64,000 bases of DNA from Liolophura sinensis (lineage: Eukaryota; Mollusca; Polyplacophora; Chitonida; Chitonidae): assembly GCF_032854445.1 (NCBI RefSeq), contig NC_088304.1, forward strand, positions 6,831,704 to 6,895,703, written 5' to 3'. Within the stretch, counting starts at the first letter, position 1; every line of letters begins with the position of its first letter. The notes under the pieces are model-generated. The model had not been told where the DNA came from and made no database searches. It worked only from the letters and a program-made list of their open reading frames with translations. Shown piece after piece: positions 13,801 through 25,800 of this stretch. The position numbers and the translations under genes are program-made.

Positions 13801-16800
13801 ACAAGCACTAAAAGATAACATCACACAAGAAATTGAAACCATTAGAGGGAATAACTCTATGCTTCAAAATGTGCAAAGAACATGTGTCTCCCGAGTAAGA
13901 AAGTGTTTGGAGGAAGGTGGAAGTCAGTTCGAACACTTATTGTAAACTGTAAACTGTTATATAGTAAATTGCCTATGGGTCTAGACTTTGGTTCCACCCT
14001 GTATATGCCATCCAATGAAAGTCCTTTTCAACTATTATCTTTTGGTAAAATCAGAGGGGAATTACTACATGACAGTTACATAAAAATCTATTGGTCAGCT
14101 GCAGTTGGATCCCCTGATTCTGTAAAAGGCCAGTAGGCTGAATGGTTTAGTTTATTGTTTAAGTGATTAGGTGCCTGACTCTGAAGTCATTGACTGAAAC
14201 AAAAAGTGCTGTCTGACAACTTTCATCACTATACTGTGCTATACCCTGAGGTAAATAACAATAACACTGATATGAAAACATTAACCAGCTCTGATATGAG
14301 CATTACAATCAACAGAAATTGCTTTGATTTCTTTACTTCCTCACACAAAAGATCTAAAGCAGGTTTTCAATGAATGGTTATGTATCAGTAATTGATGTTC
14401 AACAGCTTGTTACCTGACTGATATTGATTTCATTCCATATACATATAGAATAAAAATCTAAACAGATGTTATATGTACATGGTCCCTGACAGGTGTGGTA
14501 GACATTTGACAGGATTTCCTGTTTTTACTAAAAGTAAAGCTCTAGGAAAGAAACTGTTATTCAAACAATTAAAACAACTGTTGATCATTTTCTCACATCT
14601 ATCCAAAGCAAACACAAAAGTTAATCTACACATTGTCCCCCTACCCCACCCCCAGGACGCTGTTCTCACTGGTTAAAGCCTGTCTGGAGTAGGTACATGT
14701 ACAGTGTGGAGAGCAAGAAGTAGCCAGCCTGGGGGTTGCCCAAACAAGTCTCCTCACCAACAATATGTGTGTCCCCAGGGGGGACGGGCAGTCAGGGGTA
14801 GGAGTTAATTGTTAGCTACTCAGAGGGATAACAATACCATACCTAGGGTACCATGTTAGGGAAGAGATCATGCTGACCAGTGTGTCTCACCTGTTATTAA
14901 TACCCTATAAACAGTAGCCATATCACTGTCCACTGTCTACTCAAGGTTCTCTACTTCACCTGATGGACACTGTGTGCTAAGAGGACTGCCAGACAGTTTC
15001 ACTCAAACGTCTGTCAACTTCCCGATAGGCACTTGTGCACGAGGCCTTATAAGCAGAGGCACTTTTGACAGCACACACAGAAGCTTCAGAGTATACCGTT
15101 GAAGAAGACAGGTGTACTGTGTGACATACACTGTCTAAGTGAAATACGGTTATCCCTCTAGGAATAGAAACTGGCCACACACTCAGTGCTGCAGGTGATT
15201 TTGACTTCTATTATTTACCCTTAAGAGGAACAGAAGACCTTGCGGAGTTTTTGTCAAAACAGTGGTGTAAGACTATTGGCTTTTTAAACAGGGCACCATC
15301 CTATCCCGGTGAAACACAAAAATTTTCTAACTGGAAATCAAAGGTGTGTTGGAAGTGGAACACTGGTCAAGAAATTTCTGCAATATAAGAGGAGATTCTG
15401 AAACCTAAGAAGCCAATTCCTAACATCTGTGAATACTAATCCATCGGAGAACAACATGCATACCAAGAAACATCAACAACAGGCAAGAGCCAAGAAGGAA
15501 AAGTGTCACAAAAACATGGTCTCTGAGCTGGAAAAAGTCGAGGAACGTTTCAGCAAAGCCTGCGAGAGAATTGCAACCATCGATACGACCTTGGACAACC
15601 TTGAGTGTCGCCTGAGAGAAGAAAGCCGATTCGTCTACGACAACCGAGCGTGCTCAAAGCTCAGAATGAAGATTGACATCGCCACAGCGATAAGAGCGAT
15701 GTATTTTGAATACGCGCTGACCAAAGGTGATGAGGTAACCGGTCTGAGGTGTCGGCTCTATGGACAAGAGGCAATATGTGACATGTTAACACAAAATGTC
15801 TGAGATGGCCTGATGTTTAGTACACTGACTGGCTACTGTTACTGATGTCACTGGCTCTACACACAGACGGATCAGAAATGATCAATTTTTATGAAGGCAC
15901 TGGTCTGCCACCAGGCAAGCTGACACTGACAATACACAGTATTTGTCAAAATCAACCTGTTTCACAGTACCTGAGAAAACACATGTTGATGATATCAGGA
16001 ATGTTCAAGATTTCCCATTCAAGAGCAATGTATTGGACAATAGTTTATACACTGCTGAAGATCGTTTTAATTTTTTTGTTGGAATGTTAGGCCTACTGAT
16101 CAGCCACAAAGGTATGTTATTATCTACTTGAGTGACCCCCTTATTAGGACAACATACACCAACAGAACTGCTTCACTGAGAGCAGCAGAATTCTTCAGGT
16201 CAGGACACAATGTGATTAACAACAACACCACCACCTGTTGCAGGTATAATATACATGAGAGAGTAGCGAAGGTCACAGCACTGATAAACAGGCCAATGGT
16301 CCTTTGAGTATCTATGTCCAATTACATGTATGTTAATATTCTATTTATTCAACATTCTATTTAATACTGTATGCTTATGTATAATTGTATAAAGTGTTAT
16401 CTAAATGTATACATGTCAATCTGTATCAGTTTTAAATGCATACCTGTATATGTAAATCCTGCACCAGTTGAGAAGCACAAGAAATAAATTGTACATATAC
16501 TGATCATGAAAACTGACTTTTACTCTCAATTACTCCTGCTATGAATAATTTGTTGCATCTGATATTTTTCTTGTCATGCCAGTCTGCTTCAATTGTGCCC
16601 TCTACAGCTGTTTCATTGGGGTTTTGTACATGTACCTCAGACTTCACTCAGCTATACTGTATTGAGTACAAATTCAACACTACTGTCTAAAAGATGACCA
16701 AAAGCACAAAAATATGGCGAAGTATTCACATCACATACATGTAACACAGCTTGACATTCCATTCAATTAGATTACTGTAAACCTTCAACCTTTTTTCATG

Positions 16801-19800
16801 TTTGCAAGGTGTACATTCAAATACATGTTGAAGGCATTTTTCTGTCTAGACTGATAAAATCACACTTTTTGTTGAAGCCCTGAAATTAGTGAACCTATCA
16901 CCAAGGCAGTTTTATCTCCAAAATCAAATCAAAATAAAAAAAAATGTGCATAAATTACACTGAAACATGCTCTTTCATGCACAAAAAGCCAAGGAATCAG
17001 GGTCAGTACATGTAGTTCAGGAGATATTTCACAGACAAACAGTAGCTGATCAAATGGCTAAAACTTCATCTAATGGCTACAACCTGATCAAGTGGCAAAA
17101 ACATGATCAAATGCCTGCAAAATGATCAAATGGCTAAAACATGTCCAAAAGGCTAAAACTTCATCAAATGGCTATAAGAAATAAAACATAGTTTACCATG
17201 GTCAAATCACAAAGATAATGCACAGCAGACGGGAGCTGTCCACTGTTTGAGAACAAGTTGTCCATCATTTGAGAATGAGTTCTCAAACAGTGGACAGCTC
17301 CCATCTGCTGTGCATTATCTTGGTGATTTGAGCATGGCAAACTACGTTTTATTTTTATTCTAACATACCATTATGAAATAACAGAGCCACCAGAGGGCGA
17401 AGATAACACTTAAACAACTGCTCTCCCCTTCCTGTTAATATGTAATGAACTGGTTGTTTTGTTGTGATTTTGGACAAGTCCATGTCAATGGAATGGGTGG
17501 GAACTAAATCATCCAATCAGAGTGAGGCACGTGACAGTTATTGACCAATAAATGCACATTTCCAGCCTGCGCCTTTTCATGTCAGTTCTAGCTCCAAATT
17601 TGAAAATAACAGTTTTGAGACAACAGAGAAATGATGATTTAAAGTTAAACTAATAAAAAACTTTCAGCAGTGAGCGATTTATTTCCTGCAAAAAACTTGT
17701 AGATTCAGTTGAAACTTAAATGGAAGGTGCTTCCTGAGATGGTAGTGTTGCCCAGAATTTGATGACTATGTGGAGTTGATTTCTGCAGACTTGGGCCCAC
17801 AGCTTCTTCAACTTGAGGTCACACTCTGTGTCCGGGTGACGACCATGACGAGGATGGCAAATGTGTATAGACTGTCAATTTGAGCACACTTCTCTCACCA
17901 CTGCTTTCAGTGTTAAAGTTTTTGGAGGTATATTAGAATGACAAATAAATTCCACCATCTAAGCAGTAATTAAGGTCCTAATGAAAAAACTGGACACCAA
18001 ATTTAATTAATTTTTGTAAGATATGACAGTAGCCAATTAAAATTACTAAAACATGACGAATGGCCAAACAGATAAGCATGCACCAAAATACATGTATAAT
18101 CAGTTGTTAAGGTTCTCATAAAAAGCCTGAAACCAAATCAGGTTTATTTCTGTGAAGCAGATCTGCACAAAAAGAGTAACAGACTCTACCACAAAGGCAC
18201 CAAATTCTAATCAGTTGTTAATATCACCATAAGAATGCATTCAAAGTTCTGCCCAGTAGTTTTGAATATATCTTAGACACAAGCTAAGGTGCTTAACTGC
18301 ACAAACTTGGGTACACTTTCGGTCTCTGTCCAAAAAGTGGAGGGCACAAACATCTATGTTGTGATACATACCATAAGTAATCAAACTATGAAATTGCCAT
18401 CAAAAGTTACCCTATAATACAGGGTATGGGCATACCTTGAGCATTGTACGTCTGTGTCTGAAAAATATCTTCCATCCTAGCCATTTGAGCTTGATGGCAA
18501 TATCGAGACTTTGTACCAGTAGACAGAACAACTCCAGAGACCCGTGAATCTGAAAGTGAAAGTGAAATCAGTGAGCCAACATGTACATGTATGTTTGTAC
18601 ACTTGAGCTTGATGGCAACGTTAAGACTCCGTACCAGTAGGTAGAACACCCACAGACACCTGTGAATCTGGAAAGTAAAATCAGTGAGCCTACATCTATG
18701 TAAGTGTGTACAATCAGGTTGATGGCAAAATATATGAGGAACTGAATCTAGTGAATTAAGAAGTCAGAAACCAAGAAAGTCAAATTTTTATAGTTGTTAT
18801 TTTTCAGAACATTATTAGTCCATTTGGGAAGACCCTGGCAAAGTCATCAATGTCACAGCCTCAAAACAGACAACAGACACAAACTCATCCTCTCACATAA
18901 TACATGACATAATTGCTTAACGGTGAACTAATCCGCCTATTAAGTGGTAATTTTATTCCGAAGTAAGAATTTGGAAATTAGAATACTTTTGTTCAATCAC
19001 TGATTCATGAACGCATGTAATTGTTGGTATATGAAATTAATCCTATCAGCCATACTCACCCCAACATCTAGCCGTAACCATGGAACTGCAGGTTTCTCAC
19101 AAGCTGCCAAGAACAGAATCAATATGGCTGCCATCAAGTCTAGTAAATAGAACCATTTGTTATGAGCAATCTGATAGGCTGGGAGGGCCTCATGACTCGC
19201 CGGGTGGGTTCTGTATTTGTCATTATTCTCGCCCTCCTGTAAGAAAATGGCAGCCTCCTGGTAGTTGAGCTCCCAAAGTTTGAGTCGGTTGTTCTCGGAT
19301 TCTTGTCGTGAGAATCTTGCACTTGGGAGTTCAATGTCATAGCCCATGTTCCCGGATTCATTGGCAATATCGGATTCTGGATCATCTGTCGAAACAAAGC
19401 GATCAAAGGAATTATGCCGGTATCAAAAAAAGTTTTGTGCATAAAATCAGGATGATGTACATAAACCTAAATAAAGACTTCATGTATCAAGGAAGATCCA
19501 CACAATCAATTTCCACTCATTTGTAACATTTACCATGTCCATACTCCTGACTGAAGTCCTGCCTTGTGAGGGGAGCTCTTTAACCCACTCAGAGTCTCCT
19601 CCCCTCTCAACCAATTCGAACTGAATCCCAAGTAACAATGACAATTATTAACATCAACACAGAGACTTTGAAGCCACACAAAAATCTCAAAAATCAATGA
19701 TTTAATGGGAAAATAATTTATTTACCATCTCATAAAAAAATTCTCTGTATTTATATTTATCTATTTTATATTCTCTATATTTTACACATTAAACTACTTT

Positions 19801-22800
19801 TCTTTTTTTTTTTTTGCTCTTTAGTTAGGGATAGTGACCTGTGAGAAATGATATTCAACACATTACACACAACTAATAACTGGCTGGCATTATACTCCTT
19901 GAAACATTTGGGGTTATTATTTCAGCATAGGGGCGTGCAGAGTACAATGTATACTCATGTATAAAATAACAGAAAACCTTCTCAGCTTTCTTCGTGGGGA
20001 GTAAATATGATCTTCCACTACAGTTTTCTTAGGACCCCTGTGGTCAGGAATAAAATAACCTGTAGTGATGATGTCAACAGTGAAAGCTGTCAAAACTCTG
20101 TGCACAGTCTATATGGGTTCGCTCAGCTGGTTAAATCTTGTCAGTTAGTTTATGACTGACATCATCTCCACAAAAATTTCCAGCCACTGACAAAAAATAC
20201 GCATAGAATAGAAGGTTAATTATGTAATATAAAGTAAGCTTCAAAAAGGAAATTTTGTTTTAGGAATTGTATTAGCTTGACTTTCATCAGCTGCCTTGTA
20301 TTAAAGCATGGCCTTCACAGTAAATTGTCAGATATTCTTTAAGCTAAAGTTAACAATCAACCCTTGACAGGAAACCTACAGGAAAATATTAGACCTAGGT
20401 GGGATAAATAAGAAAATTATGTTGCTGCTTGCAAGTAGCCCGGTACACTGATTAGCAGAAGGGATGGTTGACAGGAAAAGTGTTTGAATGACATCAATCT
20501 CAACAGGTTGACAAAGTGTACGAGTCTTAAACTAATGCGGAAATCCAGTACATCATTGCACTATTAACTGCTTGCCTATTATAACCAGAGTTGTAACACA
20601 GTTTATACACATAGACTACAATTAACACAATATGATCTTTTTTTTAAAATGTTTTAAGATAAATTTTGAGAAGAGCTATGTCATTGATTCCAGCATCACA
20701 GAAAATATGTATGGTCACTTTGCAAGGAGATTAAAGGAGAAGAAAACTTAAAAACGTGACACTATAGGCTAAAAAGAGCGCATTTTTTTCTATCTGGTGT
20801 TGCCTGCTGCATAATTTTACGATTTTTCTTTGCCATACACATAAAGCCTGAAAACGGCAAAGCTGGCATAAATTGCTGAATCCGTCGCGTCCTCCATCTT
20901 TAACACCCTGTAATTTATGCAGGGGGGTGTGTTGCCTCTCAGCCAATGAGAGTCGTTAAAGCTGCCAGCTTCTTTGTGTAAAGTCAGAACCTACGTCCAA
21001 CATTCCGGTATCTCGATCGTCAAGTGGAAAACGAACTGTACTGTTTGCTACCTTCCGGGAAGAAGAGTTCTAACGGAAATGTACGAACTGCACTTCAGTG
21101 GTTGCCGACAGCAATTCTCCTCCTAACACAGAAGACTTCAGGACTAGTTCTTAGGCAAAATGGAGTTGCCCACAGCGGATGTTGGCGCGGACTTTATTTA
21201 TAATTTATCCACTTGAGGTACACATTAGAATGTTTTTTATGGCATGCACCTGTGAGGAAATGCATACTCTTTTCAATGCTATTTGATTGATATTTAAATT
21301 TTCTTCTCCTTTGAGAAAGTACATGTAAATACAATGTATATGTGTTAATGAATGCAAATATCAGAGTTTAAAATCAGAACAACAACCACAAATAAATATA
21401 CATGAACATGGGAATAATCAGCAAGGTGAATGGCTTACCACAAGAGAAACACGTTTCATTTCGTAACAGTGAATTTGATCTCCCTGTAACAGCTCTGAGA
21501 GTGACAAAGTTGTCTTCTATCCTTACTGCCATATCGGACATAACTAAGAACACTCAACCAGACACAAGAAATCTAACACCAGGCTGTCTTTGAGGTTGGC
21601 TCTTCAGAAGGTAATCTTACAGTAGCTACGTCATTTCCTTAGACAATCATATGATACTGCTATCTATCTGTAAGCTTATCTTCATACTTCCTGAAACCCT
21701 ATACACACAATACAATCTACTGTGGCACGATATGGTTGGAAACCAATAAGTAAACATCAGTGAAAATTACATACCAGAGCAAACTCTGAGTGTAGCATCT
21801 ATCAAACATAATCTCAACAATTTCAGAAAAAAAAAAATACCTGTTTATTTGTCAGCATGTCATCACATCACCTGCAACCCTAAACAATCCTATACAGTAG
21901 CGCTGGTCTAGAGTTTTAACACAGGCATGTTACACAGACACAAGTGATGTGTACACAAATAAGGGGTATTCAACATCCATGAAAATCTTCTGAGGGGAAT
22001 TAGACATTATTTTAAGCCTATGTATTGCTTCAGGCTGCATTTTATAAAGCTGTCATTGCACAAATCAATCACTAAATCAGAAGCAAAGAAAATCATTAAA
22101 CATATGCAAAACATATGCACGTACATGTATCACACCTGTTTTCAAAGCTTCCACAAATTAAAACTGCATACAACATTTCACCCAAACTTGACAACACTTG
22201 ACACAGTTATTGTCTGGAATCAAATGCGTAACAGGTACAGTCACTTAATAAATCTTCGTAGCTTCAATTTCACGGAAGCTTGGGAGAAAAACATTTTGTG
22301 TACTTTTCCAGCACAAAAAATATGATTTTTTTAGAACTTTGTACACTTGTAGATAAATGTGTACAGTTCTACATGAATTGTAAAGTTTAGATCAACCATA
22401 TGTACACATATATACTGTATTGTATACATGTTTGCACAGTAAATGATCCCAAATGTGCACATGTACTCCATATGCAAGTACAGTAAATGATCCCAAATAT
22501 GCATCTGTATACTGTACTTTATACATGTATGTTTGCACAGTAAATGATCCCAAATGTGCACATGTACTCCATATGTAAGTACAGTAAATGATCCCAAATA
22601 TGCATCTGTATATTGTACTTTATACATGTATGTTTGCACAGTAAATGATCCCAAATGTGCACTTATATACTGTACTTAATATGTATGCACAGTAAATGAT
22701 CCCAAATGTGCACCAGTATACTGTACTTCAATCTGTATGAACAGTAAAAGACCTCAAATATGTACATGATCAGTTTTTCCAGAAGGTGTTACAGGACACC

Positions 22801-25800
22801 TACAGTTCTAAATTAGGCAAGGATTAGAAATCCGACACAAAGTAATCCTTACAAAGGTCAAAGTGTACATAAAACTCAAGGGTCCCAATACATTTATACT
22901 ACATTTCTGCTCAAACGTTCCCATATTCACACGACACAGTTATACCAGATAGAGGATGTCACTGCAATGGTGTAGGCATACAATCGAATAGAGAGGGATA
23001 CCGCTCGCTCAACCTACACCTAAAAGTCAACATGTCTCCTTTACTTAGTCAAAGAATGATGGAAGAGTAATTGGCCAATATCCGATGGAGAGCATAAAGA
23101 TTCGCACTGTATGTACATGTTATTGTCTACAAATGTACATGCCTCATGGATCTAAGAGGTATGTGTTCTGTATTGTGTACAAACTCCACACTACAAGAGA
23201 CAATCAATCCGCCTTATAAACAGAAACTTGTGAATGTTTAGGACTGCATGTAGGATCAAGGTGCAGTCTCACTCAAACCGTTTCTATTAATTTGTCAGCA
23301 TACTTACATGTATTTTAGCTATCTACAGTAAAATTAGGATAAAAAAAAAATCTATCACATCATGATAAATAAAGCAGTCCTTAAAGCATATTTAAATATT
23401 CAAACCTTTAAAATGTTTGACAGCATTTAATTCAGTGAATTTCTGGAAATCAGCACTTGCAATATCAGTCCTCAGGCGCCACTGTGTCTTTTAAAAGTTA
23501 TATTTATGTTTTATGAACATTCCTGGATTTATATGGCACCTACGATACAAGTTTTAGTATTTAAGTGAACAAGTTACATGGAATTAACCATGTGTGTAAT
23601 CAGTAACCACTAAGTACTGCCTACCAGTTAACAAAAACATTACTTGTGGGAGCAGAAAACAAAAAGTTAACAATATATTATTGGAGCACAAGACACTAAG
23701 TTAACAATATATGTATTTTTATGTCATCACCAGCTAAAATGAATATCTTAATCTGATTAAATTTTATGAGCAATTAATAGCACTACACACACAAACATTT
23801 TATTTACAGATGTATTTAATGTTAGAGAAAAGAATATTTACAAACCTCTAAAATTTGATAGCTCTCCTTTATACTTGTCATAATTAAAATTTACTGCACT
23901 AAAAAAAAAAAAAAGATTGTGTTTAGATAAATCTTCATTTACAAGATTTAAGATAAGTATGCTTTTTTTTCCTTTATACGGTTTAGGATATATCCTTAGT
24001 GCATAAAAAAAGAGAGCTTCTCAGTCTTGTTCTTTGGCAAGGAGGGTGGGGTGGGGTGGGGGGGGAGGAAGCGTTGCCTTAAACTCGTCACTGAATCCGG
24101 AAATCAAGTAGCAGTCAAGTGTGTCATGACATCACTGTGCATGTCAAAACTCTATGTGATAACAGTCAGAATGGTACACCAGTAACACTCATTTCTGAAA
24201 ATTACTAACCATGGACAGAAAACAGACCTAAAAATAGAGGGCCAATGAGGAGATAAATGTGTAAAATATGAATGATTTTTTTCTTCGTTTTTTTGCGGGA
24301 GAACACTTTTTTTTTTAATGTTCCTCAAAATAAATAATCTTTCCTTTAGAGTTACTTTTCATGTGCCCTTTAATTTGAACAGATCACAGCTGTAGTGTAA
24401 TCTGGATCAGAGGTGCTACTGTATTTGAAATACATGTACAAAATGAGCTATTTCTGAAATAATGTCTATATGTACTGTATTACTTAGAGGATGGTTTCAG
24501 TCAAAAATTCTACACTATACTCTCATCAATATGTAAAGAAACTGTAGCCAACTGAGCTATTTCATGACCATCAAGCAATTTATGTAACGTTTGAATGATT
24601 AATTCCATGTTAACATTGTGTTCCTAATATTAATTCAAATTTGGCACTGAAAGACATGATTTTGTCTTCTTTTAAATCCTATAGTTGAATGAACATGACT
24701 GAGGCTCCATTCCAAGAACACTGCACGTACATGTGAAAACTTCTCGCTGTGTTTATACAGGTGTCATTTTCCAATCACACTGAAGTTGTACACTGACTTT
24801 GCCTTTATGCATGTACAATGTATCAACAAATAAGACCCTCTTAATGTCAGCAGTCAAGGACACAAAAATAGCAGATGAAGATAATACATTACAGATAGGT
24901 ACAGTTTATCATTGTTATTTTGATAAATGTACATGTATACATGCTAATATGTAGGCCTACCTGAAACAAGAAACATTTAATATTCCCTTTCCGTTAATTA
25001 TTAAAGCTCCCTGCTGAACTGGATGTTTCATCAGAATTCCTTGTCCAGCAGAAGTGGTGTAATAAACCTGGCCCATATCAAGATAAAGTATGACATGACA
25101 TATTTGAAAGCAAAGTTATGGTTTTTGTTTCCCAGTATGATCAGCACAGATCATCCCTTAAAATCAGAATGCTTTTGCTGGCACCCAACAGAGGCAAGTC
25201 AGGACAACTGATTTTCTACCATTTTAACACATATGTTTAATAGAAATTCACACCACTATTACCTCATTCCAGTTATCACAACCTGAGTGATAAATACATG
25301 TGAGAACATGAACATGCAAGACTTTCAAGGCGGCTTTACAAGGTCAAGATACTTAAACTGACCTAAAATGGCTTGCGTTTTCTTCTTTATGAAAGTGATA
25401 GTAGATTTCTTGTTCTCTGTCAAAATCTTTCGCAAAATTGGTGTGGGCAGCAGAACAATTTTCATCATGATTATATTAGCTATTTCCATTGATAATGTCA
25501 GGTTTTGTAACAATTTCTGGCAAGAAATGAAATAGCAAGTTCTGATGCAGGGAATAAAATTATGTGCAAGGCATGTTGGAACCAAACAAGGCATCAAGTG
25601 TGACAGGCCTTCCAATCCCAAACCAAATGAACAAAAATGTCATAATGGATTACTGGTGCATGAATACATAGTTTTTCAGTGATACGTGTCACAGCTGCTC
25701 TGAGCCAATCATCTGCACGCCCTTTGGTCACGTGACTACAGTACTGGATGTGAAAATAAAGCAATCAAATTTAACCCAGAGGAGATAAGCATTGAAGAAG

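Noticed and set aside
24043-24067. G-quadruplex regulator
   Set aside because: A G-rich run in the middle of a long intron with no other context; noted only as composition.
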